From NCBI GenBank assembly GCA_001916005.1, contig MNRP01000045.1, positions 1-64,000 of the forward strand: a DNA stretch of 64,000 nt, read 5' to 3'. This DNA is from Clostridium sp. 26_22 (GTDB lineage: Bacteria > Bacillota > Clostridia > TANB77 > CAG-508). The notes beneath the pieces are model-generated. The model ran no database searches and was not told the DNA's origin. It saw nothing but the letters and a program-made list of their open reading frames with translations. Positions within the stretch are counted from its first letter, which is position 1. Each line of letters begins with the position of its first letter. Made by a program: the position numbers and the translations under genes. This document shows positions 6,959-16,900 of this stretch, one piece after another.

Positions 6959-9463
6959 CTACCTAATCTCCGGATTTTCCTCCAAAATTCTCTCTGCAAC
7001 GTCATCATTAATACTAAAAGGAACAACATAACCTTCCAACAAATTAGCCTTTTCTTTTAAACTCTCATTAGCAGAATTAACATATATTCTAGATTTTCCC
7101 TTACCATTTTTAGCCTCTTGAACCAAATTAGAAACAGGTGAATTTCCATCAAAAGCAATAACTATAGAAGTTCTTCTTTCAAAAATCTCGTAATTAAAAC
7201 TTTTATATATACCAAATTCATCACTTTCTGTAGAAATACAAACTCCATTTAATCTTTTATCTAATAGACGTTCTTTTACTTCTTCAGAAATTGTTTTAGG
7301 TATAATTGCATCAACTTCAAACTTTTTATTTATTTCTTTTTCTATATCAAGTATCTCTTTTTCATACCCTTTCATTTGATGGCCAATTACAAAATATACT
7401 TTATCACTATCTACATTTTGCATTAATTTCTTTAATAGCTCTCTTCCCTTTTCTTCAACTTTTGTCTCTCTGTTTCTAGCATTAAAGCTTCCCCCAGCTA
7501 TTATGATTGGCATTTTATCTGTAGGTAATTTTACAATTTTATCTTTTAGGGCTATTTCAGATAATATGTTGTTATTTAATCTTAATTTCATTTTATTAGA
7601 TTTGCTTTCCTCTTCTATTTCATCTTCTAGTTGTAAAATTGCTTCTCTAATTGTTCTTCCGTTTAAGAATTCTTTAAACTTTTTGCTTTTTTCTTTAAAA
7701 TATTTCTCTTGATGTTCAATAATTTCATCTTCAACTTTTCTCATTTTCATAAAATCTTCATTTGTTAAACCTAATAAATTTTGCATGGCTAATTGTTCAT
7801 CAATTGTATCTGTTCCATAAAATCCAAATCCATCTGTTCCTTGTACACATTTAATATCGTTCTCTAAATACCTTTTTAATGGATGTTTTTCAAGCTTACT
7901 TAAATTATTTAATCTAACATTTGATGTTAATTGAAATTCAAGTACAGCCCCTGTTTCTTTCATTTCTTCTATTAATTTTTTACCTTCTTCTGTGTCTAAA
8001 TCTTCAGTATATAAACCATGTCCTAGTCTAAATCTAGGCATCTTTTGTCCTGGCTCTAATCCATCTTTAATACATTGTATTGATTTTTTTACATTATCTC
8101 TTAAACTGTCATTTTCTCCTGCATGGATTCTTATGGTATAGCCATTATCTTCTTTTGCTACATATTGTACAATTTCCTTTATTACTGGACTTAATTCTGA
8201 TATATCATTTATTTCTTCTCCTATAAAATCACTTCCAACAACATAAGGACTTTTTGATACTGCTTTTAATACATTCAAATTTTCTCTTAAATAGTTTTGA
8301 TTTGTTAAATTGTCTTTTATTATTGTTAATGGTATTCTCCTTATAGCTACTAAAAATCTAATTTTTACACCAGTTTCTTTTTCTATTTGAGGCATAATTT
8401 CATCTAATTCTTCTAGTAATTCTATTGCTGGTATTCCTTTTTTAGTTAAAACCGTATCTGCTATTTCAACATAATAAATTCCTTGTCTTTGATATTCTCT
8501 TGCAATCCATAAAAGTTTATCTTGTCTTAAATTATTTTTGCAATATGGACTTTCTTTTTGTTTATCTTCTAACATTTTTAATGTAATTGATTTTATATCT
8601 TTGTCTGGTATTTGTTTTATTAAATCTGAATTTAATTCTATTTTTTCTTTACTTTCTGTACCCTTTGCAAAAACATATCTATAAATATATAATTTTTCCA
8701 AATTTGTAAATACAGCTTGTCCATCTTTTAATATTTCTAGGCTTTTACTTATTTTTTTCAAATTTTCTGTTGCATTTTCTAAATTATTTAATATAAAATC
8801 AGCAAAATTTATAAATGTGTTATCATCTATTTTTCTTGTTAAATATTTTCCTTTTAAATCAGAATCAACAAATAATTTTTCAACTTCTTCTCTTTGTTTG
8901 TAAATCTCTTCTTCTTGTTTTTCACTTAAAGTTAATCCTAATTTTTTTATATAATATAATGGGTATCTAACTTGATGTACAAGTCCTAATGCAATTAAAC
9001 AATCAGATGGTAACATTGCATTCATATGTGTATGTAAATCTGTTCTAAATTTTGCTTTTTTTAATATATAAGATTTTACTAATGTTTCGTTTATACTAAA
9101 ATTATAGTTTTTTGTTTGTGACATCAATGTTTTGCTAATTGCCGGAATTGTAGCTTTTATTGCTACTCTTCCATCTTTATAAATATTTGCAACTTTTATT
9201 CCACCCATTCTAAAAATATAAACTTCTTCATTGTCTCCATTTATGCTTGCTGGTATTGTTCCTTTTATTATTTTCATATCTTTTTTATTTTTTATAGTTT
9301 TCAAGCCACAAATTCTTGCTAAGTTTGTTATTAAATTTCCTGTATTATGGTTTGGTGTCTCTAATATATAAGTTAATTCATCCTCTTTTTCTTCAATTAA
9401 ATTTACAACTATATCTTTTTCTTTATCTAAATAAAATCTACTTGCAATCTTTGATTTTTCCAT
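6959..9463 (-). CDS. Adenosine-deaminase-like protein fused to a C-terminal Rossmann (SLOG-like) domain
   Basis: 834-aa protein, far longer than ordinary adenosine deaminase (about 340 aa). It has an extra N-terminal region (1-135), then metal-dependent ADA-superfamily motifs: D-L-H144-T-H146-M, I-H447-A-G-E450, L-G-H482-G and G-T-D544-G-F. The second Asp of the usual T-D-D motif is Gly here. A C-terminal domain from about 650 starts I-I-I-A-G-G-S and ends with a F-D-G-N-S-P segment, resembling the SLOG/TIR-like Rossmann folds that bind or process nucleotides. The start at 9463 has GAGGAGGG upstream; a longer start at 9502 would overlap the preceding gene. It is cotranscribed with a CDA-fold deaminase 13 bp upstream. 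Deamination of a purine nucleoside or nucleotide is inferred; the true substrate is open. Confidence 0.7.
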   Translation of the reverse strand: MEKSKIASRFYLDKEKDIVVNLIEEKEDELTYILETPNHNTGNLITNLARICGLKTIKNKKDMKIIKGTIPASINGDNEEVYIFRMGGIKVANIYKDGRVAIKATIPAISKTLMSQTKNYNFSINETLVKSYILKKAKFRTDLHTHMNAMLPSDCLIALGLVHQVRYPLYYIKKLGLTLSEKQEEEIYKQREEVEKLFVDSDLKGKYLTRKIDDNTFINFADFILNNLENATENLKKISKSLEILKDGQAVFTNLEKLYIYRYVFAKGTESKEKIELNSDLIKQIPDKDIKSITLKMLEDKQKESPYCKNNLRQDKLLWIAREYQRQGIYYVEIADTVLTKKGIPAIELLEELDEIMPQIEKETGVKIRFLVAIRRIPLTIIKDNLTNQNYLRENLNVLKAVSKSPYVVGSDFIGEEINDISELSPVIKEIVQYVAKEDNGYTIRIHAGENDSLRDNVKKSIQCIKDGLEPGQKMPRFRLGHGLYTEDLDTEEGKKLIEEMKETGAVLEFQLTSNVRLNNLSKLEKHPLKRYLENDIKCVQGTDGFGFYGTDTIDEQLAMQNLLGLTNEDFMKMRKVEDEIIEHQEKYFKEKSKKFKEFLNGRTIREAILQLEDEIEEESKSNKMKLRLNNNILSEIALKDKIVKLPTDKMPIIIAGGSFNARNRETKVEEKGRELLKKLMQNVDSDKVYFVIGHQMKGYEKEILDIEKEINKKFEVDAIIPKTISEEVKERLLDKRLNGVCISTESDEFGIYKSFNYEIFERRTSIVIAFDGNSPVSNLVQEAKNGKGKSRIYVNSANESLKEKANLLEGYVVPFSINDDVAERILEENPEIR

Positions 9464-9476
9464 TTTTCCCTCCTCA

Positions 9477-9938
9477 TTAATATATTGTTCCATTTTCTTC
9501 ACTATATCTTTTAAAGGTTTCCAGACATTCTTCTCTATCCAATTGTTTTAAACAAATTAAATGTTTATTATTTCCCTTTAAATAGTCATAAATAATATCA
9601 TCTCTAAACCCAATATTTCCCGCATCTTCTTTAGTACAACCATAATATACTTCTTTAATATTAGCCCAAATTATTGCAGATAAACACATTGGACAAGGTT
9701 CACAAGAAGTATATAAAATGTAATTTGATAAATCATAAGTATCTAATTTTTTACAAGCCTCTCTTATTGCAACGACTTCAGCATGTGCAGTTGGGTCATT
9801 ATTTTTTATTACTTTATTATTTCCGTTTGAAATAATATTTCCTTCTTTATCAGTAATTATAGCACCGAAAGGCCCTCCCTCTTTATTTTTTATTCCATTA
9901 TCAGCATTTTGCTTTGCTTTTTCCATATATATATTCAT
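9477..9938 (-). CDS. Guanine-deaminase-like nucleoside/base deaminase (CDA fold)
   Basis: 153-aa zinc deaminase of the cytidine-deaminase superfamily. H-A-E (about residues 52-54) and P-C-P-M-C (about 82-86) form the zinc site, and the N-terminal G-G-P-F-G-A segment is typical of guanine deaminase and related enzymes rather than TadA. It would hydrolyse an amino group from guanine or a similar base. It is the first gene of an operon with the long ADA-like protein, so two structurally unrelated deaminases are made together, suggesting one purine-salvage or nucleotide-depletion task. Confidence 0.8.
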   Translation of the reverse strand: MNIYMEKAKQNADNGIKNKEGGPFGAIITDKEGNIISNGNNKVIKNNDPTAHAEVVAIREACKKLDTYDLSNYILYTSCEPCPMCLSAIIWANIKEVYYGCTKEDAGNIGFRDDIIYDYLKGNNKHLICLKQLDREECLETFKRYSEENGTIY

Positions 9939-10041
9939 AATTTTTCCTTCTTTCTTTTAAAATTATATTATATTTTTGTAAATCCATCAATTAAAATCAT
10001 AAAATTATTTTTATTTAATATATTTTTATGAGGTGTTTTTG

Positions 10042-11109
10042 ATGATTATTAAATCTTATAAAATAAATAAAAAACTCACTTCTATTACTTTTTTATTAAT
10101 AATTGCTGTAACTTTTGTAAGTTATTATTTTTTTAATTCAAAATCTGCTACATCTAATTCTTATATTTTTTGGAATGATGAACAAAATAAGGTTTCAGAA
10201 AATAATAATTTTATAAAATGGGTAGATTTTAAAATAACTTATGAAGCTTTAGATAAAACTTCTAAATTAGATATAAAATCTCATAATTCAGAGTCTACTA
10301 TTAAATATAATTGGATTGAATTATTAGCTTATTTGGCTTGTAAAAATGGTGGTAATTTTAAAAACTTTAAGCAAAATGATTTAACCAAATTAATAAATCA
10401 ATTAGATAGTGGTTCCACAATGGAAGATTTAACAAAAAATATGAAATATTATTCTTACTATTATGAAAGCTATTCTGCTGTTTTAGGTGGATTTATTGGT
10501 AATTATTCAATAGAAATTCCTGATGAAAATGGGACTACTCATTTTGAAAACAAGTATGGAATTAAAGCATTCTTACCTATCGCAAAAAATTATAGTTTTA
10601 GTCATTATGATGACTTTGGAGCTTCTAGGTCATATGGTTTTAAAAGAACTCACCTAGGAAATGATTTAATGGGAAATATTGGTACTCCAATAATTGCTGT
10701 AGAGTCTGGTACTGTTGAACATTTGGGTTGGAATCAATATGGCGGTTGGCGTGTGGGTATTCGAAGTCTTGATGGAAAAAGATATTATTATTATGCTCAT
10801 TTGAGAAAAAATCATCCTTTTGTTAATGGTCTATGTGAAGGTGCTAAAATTAATGCCGGTGATGTTATTGGTTATTTGGGTATGACAGGTTACAGCACTA
10901 AGGAAAATGTTAATAATATTAATATTCCTCATCTTCATTTTGGTATGCAATTAATTTTTGATGAGTCTCAGGTTGATGGCAATAATGAGATTTGGATTGA
11001 TGTTTATAATATTATTGAGTTTTTGAGAAAAAATACTTCTTCTGTTTTTATGAATAATGATGAAACTAAGGATTTTTCTAGGAAATATAATTTTAAGGAT
11101 TTGGATTAA
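10042..11109 (+). CDS. Membrane-anchored M23 (LytM-type) peptidase
   Basis: 355-aa exported protein: one N-terminal membrane segment (residues about 12-32), a variable linker, and a C-terminal M23 zinc endopeptidase domain with H-L-G-N-D (first His and Asp ligands) and H-L-H-F-G (third motif). It would cut peptide cross-links in peptidoglycan at the outer membrane face. I start at ATG 10042 because the GTG at 10033 lies inside the GAGGTG ribosome site. All catalytic residues are present, so it is likely active. It is monocistronic, ending in the 11137-11171 hairpin. Confidence 0.85.
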   Translation: MIIKSYKINKKLTSITFLLIIAVTFVSYYFFNSKSATSNSYIFWNDEQNKVSENNNFIKWVDFKITYEALDKTSKLDIKSHNSESTIKYNWIELLAYLACKNGGNFKNFKQNDLTKLINQLDSGSTMEDLTKNMKYYSYYYESYSAVLGGFIGNYSIEIPDENGTTHFENKYGIKAFLPIAKNYSFSHYDDFGASRSYGFKRTHLGNDLMGNIGTPIIAVESGTVEHLGWNQYGGWRVGIRSLDGKRYYYYAHLRKNHPFVNGLCEGAKINAGDVIGYLGMTGYSTKENVNNINIPHLHFGMQLIFDESQVDGNNEIWIDVYNIIEFLRKNTSSVFMNNDETKDFSRKYNFKDLD

Positions 11110-11136
11110 TTGAAAAAGTACATAATTAAAGTGCAA

Positions 11137-11171
11137 TTTTTTCACTTTAAAATGTAAAAATTGCACTTTAT
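11137..11171. terminator. Terminator between converging genes
   Basis: AAAGTGCAATTTTT pairs with AAAAATTGCACTTT. It separates the M23 peptidase (plus) from the acetyltransferase (minus). Confidence 0.75.
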
Positions 11172-11196
11172 TATAAATTCTAACTTACTATTTTTA

Positions 11197-11751
11197 TTAA
11201 ATTTCTTTTATAACCTTACAAGGATTTCCAACTGCCACACTATTTGATGGAATATCTTTATTTACAACACTTCCTGCACCTATTACAACATTATCTCCAA
11301 TAGTTACTCCAGGAAGTACAACTACATTTCCACCAATCCATACATTATTTCCTACTTTGATAGGCTTTGCATACTCTAATCCTTTATTTCTAGTTTTATA
11401 ATCCAAGGGATGTCCTGCCGTATAGAATCCACAATTAGGTGCAACAAAAACATTATCACCAAACTCTACTTTTGCACCATCTAATATTGTACAATTATGA
11501 TTCATATAAAAATTTTCTCCAACAAAAATATTATAACCATAATCACACCAAAAGTTCTGTTCAACTATTATTTGCTTTCCTGTTTTTGCAAATAATTCTT
11601 TTATTATTTTGTCTTTACCTTCAAAATCTGATGGCTTTAAATTATTATATTCAAAGCAGATATCTTTAGCTTTATATCTATCTTTTATTAGTTCTTTATC
11701 ATAGTTAGCATCATATAATTCACCTGCTAGCATTTTATCTTTTTCAGACAT
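11197..11751 (-). CDS. Maltose/galactoside O-acetyltransferase-like protein
   Basis: 184-aa left-handed beta-helix acetyltransferase of the Maa/LacA/NodL type, transferring acetyl from acetyl-CoA to a sugar hydroxyl. The N-terminal M-L-A-G-E-L-Y-D motif of the Mac domain is present. Hexapeptide repeats run from about residue 60 to the end (for example I-G-D-N-V-V-I-G-A-G), and the catalytic His lies in T-A-G-H-P-L (about 113). Length and motifs are complete. It has its own promoter region and no functional neighbours; the sugar acceptor is unknown. Confidence 0.85.
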   Translation of the reverse strand: MSEKDKMLAGELYDANYDKELIKDRYKAKDICFEYNNLKPSDFEGKDKIIKELFAKTGKQIIVEQNFWCDYGYNIFVGENFYMNHNCTILDGAKVEFGDNVFVAPNCGFYTAGHPLDYKTRNKGLEYAKPIKVGNNVWIGGNVVVLPGVTIGDNVVIGAGSVVNKDIPSNSVAVGNPCKVIKEI

Positions 11752-11814
11752 ATTTTTCCTCCGTTCATGGCAATATATTTCTATTTTATTTATTATAGTT
11801 TTTATTAATTTCTC

Positions 11815-11844
11815 TTGACTTTTTATTTATAAATATCTTATAAT
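11815..11844 (+). promoter_or_regulatory. Promoter of the candidate antitoxin RNA
   Basis: TTGACT at 11815-11820, 18-bp spacer, TATAAT at 11839-11844. Transcription would start about 11850 with AGGAAATGA. Confidence 0.75.
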
Positions 11845-11849
11845 AAATA

Positions 11850-11945
11850 TAGGAAATGACAAATCCACAAACGTGGATTTTGCCGATATAAAGATTTAAT
11901 AAACCATTAGCTCGGCTAAGCAGAATGGTTTATTTTTTTATTTAT
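11850..11945 (+). ncRNA. Candidate antitoxin small RNA (about 95 nt)
   Basis: No open frame. The predicted RNA starts AGGAAATGA, forms a hairpin AAATCCAC/GTGGATTT, and then an interlaced pair of helices: GCCGA at 11882-11886 with TCGGC at 11912-11916, and TAAACCATT with AATGGTTTA, which together make an H-type pseudoknot. The second helix plus the following run of T residues is an intrinsic terminator ending near 11945. The RNA runs into the 3' end of the small hydrophobic ORF on the other strand, so the two transcripts converge and overlap. This is the layout of type I toxin-antitoxin loci; regulation is inferred. Confidence 0.55.
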
Positions 11946-12057
11946 GTAGTTGCTTATCGATCCAGTTCTTATATAGAACTGCTGTCAAGGCAACGTTTAA
12001 TGTTAAAGATAACATTAAAGATATTACAAAAACTAGTATTACTTTAACCATAAACAT
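11938..12057 (-). CDS. Candidate type I toxin, 39-aa membrane peptide
   Basis: The peptide has one strongly hydrophobic segment (about residues 4-28) and a charged end K-N-W-I-D-K-Q-L-H-K, the usual shape of small membrane toxins. It has its own promoter (TAGACA, 17 bp, TAAAAT at 12135-12163) and a 70-nt leader. In that leader CCACCT (12090-12095) can pair with the ribosome site AGGTGG (12060-12065) around an inner ACGA/TCGT helix, hiding the start. Start is ATG 12057, with an alternative at 12051. The antisense RNA on the plus strand covers its 3' end. No sequence family is recognised, so toxicity is a prediction from architecture. Confidence 0.55.
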   Translation of the reverse strand: MFMVKVILVFVISLMLSLTLNVALTAVLYKNWIDKQLHK

Positions 12058-12134
12058 CACCACCTCTCCTACGATATTTCGTAAAATTTAGGTGGCAAAA
12101 CCACATCTGTTTATTATCATTTCCTATGTTAATT

Positions 12135-12163
12135 ATTTTACTATATTACTTTAAATTTGTCTA
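12135..12163 (-). promoter_or_regulatory. Promoter of the small hydrophobic peptide
   Basis: On the minus strand TAGACA (12158-12163), 17-bp spacer, TAAAAT (12135-12140). The transcript would begin near 12126 with AGGAAATGA, the same start sequence as the opposing small RNA. Confidence 0.65.
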
Positions 12164-12213
12164 TAATTTTATAAATATTTACCAATAAATTTATTTGTGC
12201 TTTTAATAATCAA

Positions 12214-12600
12214 TTATTTACATTTATTTTTTAATTTTTCCTTTATCTGCTCTATTGATATTGGTCCTTCTCTTAATATTTTTATTTCATCAGAAGTACA
12301 ATCTACAATAGTACTACCTTTAGAAAAAACAACATTTCCTTCCATCATCCCATCTAACATTGGACAACATTTCTCTATTTCATCAAAATTAGTACATTCC
12401 TTTTCCCCAGTTTGGTTTGCACTTGTCATAAATACAGGACATCCTAATTTTAAAATTAGTTTTTCTACTGATTTTGATGTTGCCATTCTAACTGCAATTG
12501 TATCTTTTCCATTTGTCATATAATCTGGCAAATCCTTATTTTTCTCTTTTTCATAATGCATTATAATCCATAGTACAAAATAATTCAATAAAAAACTCAT
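12214..12600 (-). pseudogene. TsaC/Sua5 (threonylcarbamoyl-AMP synthase) C-terminal remnant
   Basis: The readable frame gives only the C-terminal part of the YrdC/Sua5 domain: D-T-I-A-V-R-M-A, V-F-M-T-S-A-N-Q-T-G and I-L-R-E-G-P-I-S. The N-terminal half with the F-P-T-E-T-V-Y-G-L and nucleotide-binding KxR/SxN elements is missing, and there is no room upstream before the HtrA gene. The first 25 residues are unlike the family. This enzyme is needed for tRNA t6A, so a full copy should exist elsewhere; this looks like a decayed duplicate. Confidence 0.7.
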
Positions 12601-12630
12601 GTTAATATTATAAAAAATAAATTCATAATA

Positions 12631-13773
12631 TTAAGTTACTTTTTTCCGCAACACAACCTTAACTACTTTACTAACCTTTCCTCTAGTAATATTAAGTTCT
12701 ACAACATCTCCTACATTTTTTTTATAAATATACTCCCTTAAATCATTCATTGTATTAATTTCCTTATTATCAACAGTATTAATAATATCTCCCTCTTTTA
12801 ACTCAGTATTGTATGCAGGTCCATTTTTATTAATCTGAGCTACATAAATTCCTTTTGTAAATGTAATAATATTATTATTATCTAAATATGGTATAACATC
12901 TTTATCATACACATAAATTCCTAAAGTTGGTTGTTCAAATTTCCCTGTATTTTTAAAACTCTCAATCACACCTTTAACAACATTTATTGGAATAGCAAAA
13001 CCAATTCCATCAGCTGAAGAGATCTTTACTGTATTAATTCCTATAACTTCCCCATTTGGATTTATTAGAGGACCTCCACTATTTCCAGGATTAATTGTTG
13101 CATCTGTTTGTATTAAATCTGACATATATGATGTACTATTATTTTCCTCTAATTTTATACTTCTATTTTTGGCACTTATAATTCCTGATGTAACTGTTCT
13201 TCTAAACTCAAATCCTATAGGATTTCCTATTGCATATACACTTTCCCCTACTTTTATTTTACTTGAATCTCCTAAGTTAATAGACGAAAAATTTTTTGTA
13301 TCAATTTTTGTTAATGATAAATCTAAGTCAGAATCACTCCATACAACTTTTCCCTCTTGTTTTTTTCCACTTTCCAAAGTTATATAGCAGGTACTAAACT
13401 TACTCCCTGTTACGTGTTCATTGCTAAGAATGTAGCCATCTTCTGTTACTATAATTCCTGTTCCTATTCCTAATGCATCTTCATTGCTAGTTGAAAATAT
13501 TGAGTTTCCATTACTTTTTAATTTTGATATTCCTACAACACTTCCCATTGCTTTTTCTAACATAGTTGAAATTTTTTCGCTGTTTTCTATTACGTTTTCC
13601 ACAGTTTGTTCATTTGCTGTGGAAATTGTTCTTTCTGTTTTGTAATCTGCTTGATTTATTTCTATATTTGCATATGTATTGTATAAAAATATTATTATTA
13701 TAAATGTAATTACTATAATAAGTGTTGATTTTATTATTTTTTTAGCTTTGTTTTTCTTTTTTCTTTTTGACAT
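12631..13773 (-). CDS. HtrA/DegP-like membrane-anchored serine protease with PDZ domain
   Basis: 380-aa trypsin-fold protease for damaged exported proteins. It has a basic N-terminus, one membrane segment (about residues 12-34), and a protease domain with the triad His in S-N-E-H-V-T-G, Asp in S-D-S-D-L-D-L-S and Ser in G-N-S-G-G-P-L. A single C-terminal PDZ domain carries G-I-Y-V-A-Q-I. I choose ATG 13773 because AAGGTGAT stands just upstream; the longer frame to 13821 lacks a ribosome site. It is monocistronic and complete. Confidence 0.9.
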   Translation of the reverse strand: MSKRKKKNKAKKIIKSTLIIVITFIIIIFLYNTYANIEINQADYKTERTISTANEQTVENVIENSEKISTMLEKAMGSVVGISKLKSNGNSIFSTSNEDALGIGTGIIVTEDGYILSNEHVTGSKFSTCYITLESGKKQEGKVVWSDSDLDLSLTKIDTKNFSSINLGDSSKIKVGESVYAIGNPIGFEFRRTVTSGIISAKNRSIKLEENNSTSYMSDLIQTDATINPGNSGGPLINPNGEVIGINTVKISSADGIGFAIPINVVKGVIESFKNTGKFEQPTLGIYVYDKDVIPYLDNNNIITFTKGIYVAQINKNGPAYNTELKEGDIINTVDNKEINTMNDLREYIYKKNVGDVVELNITRGKVSKVVKVVLRKKVT

Positions 13774-13949
13774 TTTTATCACCTTATTTTTATTTTTGAC
13801 GTATTTTATTATTTTAAACAAACATTTATTATTTTCATAAAATATTTTGTGTCAAATATCTACTTTTTATTACGTTTTTCTTGCTTTTTCTGTTTTTTAA
13901 TTATATAATGCTTTTATAAATTAAAAATTTTTTGTAAAAGGGTGAAATT

Positions 13950-16900
13950 ATGGAAAATAAGGATGTTTACGAATTAACAAATCCACAAAAATCTATATGG
14001 CTTACAGAGCAATTTTATGCTGGATCAACAGTTAATAATATTTGTGGAACTGCTAATATAAATAATAAAATTGACTTTAATCAATTAGAAAAAGCAATTA
14101 ATATTGTTATTAAAAATAACTCTAGTTTTTTGATTAATTTTTCATACAAAGATGGAAATTTAATGCAATATATTACAGAATATAAATATTTTAAAATAGA
14201 AATTATTGATATAAAAAATATAGATGAAGTAAAAGATATTGAAAATTCACTTATGAAAAAAGTATTCAATATTCAAGATAGTTATTTATTTGAATTTAAA
14301 ATCTTTAGATTGCCTAACTCTCATGGTGGATTTATATTAAATATTCATCATCTTTTAGCTGATTCATGGACATTAGGCTTAACTTGCAAAAAAATAATTA
14401 ATGCTTATCTAGCTTTAATTAATAATGATACTTCATCAAATTCAGATTATTCAGATTATTTTGAATTTTACAATAATGAAAAAAATTATCTTAATAGTAC
14501 AAAATTTGAAAAAGATAAAGAATATTGGCAATCTGTTTTCTCATCAGTTCCAGAAGTTGCCCGTATTCCTTCTGAAAATAAAAATTTGTGTGATGACATA
14601 GAATGTTTAGCCAAAAGAAATACTTATAAAATTAATAACGAAACAATGAATTCAATAAATGCTTTTTGTAAACAAAATAAAATTTCTGTTTTTAATTTTA
14701 TGACCGCAATATATTCATTATATATTAGTAGGACTACCGGTTTAAAAGATTTTGTGTTAGGAACCCCTATATTAAATAGAACTAATTTTATAGAAAAAAA
14801 TACTACTGGTATGTTTGTTAGTACTGTTCCATTACGTATAAATTTAGAAAATGTTGATTCTTTCACCGAATTAACAAAAGATATAGCTACTAACAATATG
14901 TCTATGCTTAGACATCAAAAATATCCATATGAATTAATTTTAAAAGATTTACGTAATAAACAACCAAACTTACCTAATTTATATAATATTTTAATTTCTT
15001 ACCAAATAACAAAAGCTGTTACTGAATGTGAATTAAATTATACTACAAATTGGGCTTTTAATGGTAATTGTGCTGATGATTTACAAATTCATATTTTAGA
15101 CATAAACAGCACTGGTGAATTAAATATATTTTATGATTATAAATCTGCATTATATACCTCTAAAGAAATTGATGATATTCATAATCGTATATTATATATA
15201 ATTAACCAAATTTTAAGCAATGATAACTCATTGTTAAATAATATTGAAATTGTTACAAATGAAGATAAACAAACTTTATTATATGAATACAATAAAAAAC
15301 TAGAATACTATATTCCAAATTCTATTATATCTTTAATAGAGGATGTCGCTAATAAAAATCCTAATAGTATAGCAATTGAAACGGATACGGAATCAATAAC
15401 ATTTAAAGACTTATTGCAAAAAGTAAATAAAACTGCAAATTACCTTTTAAACAACTATAATTTATCAGAAAATTCTAATATTGGTGTATTTACTTTTAGA
15501 GAAATAGATACAATTATATCTATATTAGCAATTCTAAAAATTAATTGTACATTTATACCTATTGATCCTGAATATCCAATTGAAAGAATTAAATATATGA
15601 TAGAAACATCAGAATTAGATTATATCATTTGTACTAAAAAATTTAATAAAATTTCTTTTGATAAAATCTCTTTGATAAATATAAATTCTGATTTAATTGA
15701 TAACTATAGTCCAGATATAATAAAAACATTTAATTATAACAAAGAAAATAATTTATATATAGTTTTTACTTCAGGTTCAACAGGCAAACCTAAAGGAATT
15801 GGACTAAAACATAAAAATATGATAAATCTTATTTTTGATGAACTTTATAATAGTAATACTTTCGAAAATATACAAAATAAAAAAATATTACAATTTGCTA
15901 CTATGAGTTTTGACGTTAGCTACCAAGAAATATTCACATCATTGTTAAGTGGTGGCACTTTAGTTTTAATTAGTGATTCAACCCGAAAAAACATGAATGA
16001 ATTAACAAAATATATAGCTGATAAAAAAATAAGTATTCTTTTTATACCGCCTGCTTATCTAAGACTTTTGGCAGAAAGTAATTCTAATATTGAGTTAATC
16101 TTAAAATCAGTAAAAGTAATAATTACAGCTGGTGAGGCACTTGTTATAACAAATGGTATTAGAAAATTATTATATAACGGAATAAAATTATATAACCACT
16201 ATGGACCTGCAGAGACTCATGTTGCAACTACATTTTTAGTAGATAAAAACTATACAAATTCAACAGTTCCTATTGGGAAAGCTATTTCAAATTCAAGAAT
16301 TTATATTTTAGATTATACTAATAATCTTTTACCTAAAAATTCGATAGGACAAATCGTAATTTCTGGAGATTGTGTTGGAAATGGGTACTGGAAAAATGAA
16401 AATTTAACTAACGAAAAATTTTTAAATGATAAATACTTTGAAAAGAATATAATGTATTTAACTGGTGATTTAGGTTATATTGATCATTTAGGGCTTATTC
16501 ATTACATAGGTCGTTCAGATTTTCAAGTAAAAATTAATGGTTTTAGAATAGAACCTGATGGAATAACAAATGTTTTATTAAAATATCCTTATATAAAAAC
16601 AGCAGCAACTACAATAAAAGAACATTTAGGTAAAAAATATATTGTATGTTATTACACTAGTACAAACAAAAATTTAAATAACGAAGATTTAATTAACTAT
16701 TTAAAAAAATCATTACCAGATTATATGATACCTGCAAAATTAGTTGAATTAAATTCTCTTCCATTAACAATAAATGGAAAAATTGATAGAAAAAAATTAC
16801 CTGATGTAGATTTTTCTATGTCTACACAAAAAATAGAATTAGCTAAAACAAGTACAGAAAAAGAGCTCATAAAAATATGGAAAAATATTTTTAAAATAGA

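Noticed and set aside
11850..11945. c-di-GMP or other known riboswitch upstream of a gene
   Set aside because: No downstream gene on the same strand; the RNA is terminated and convergent with the small peptide gene, and conserved riboswitch cores are absent.
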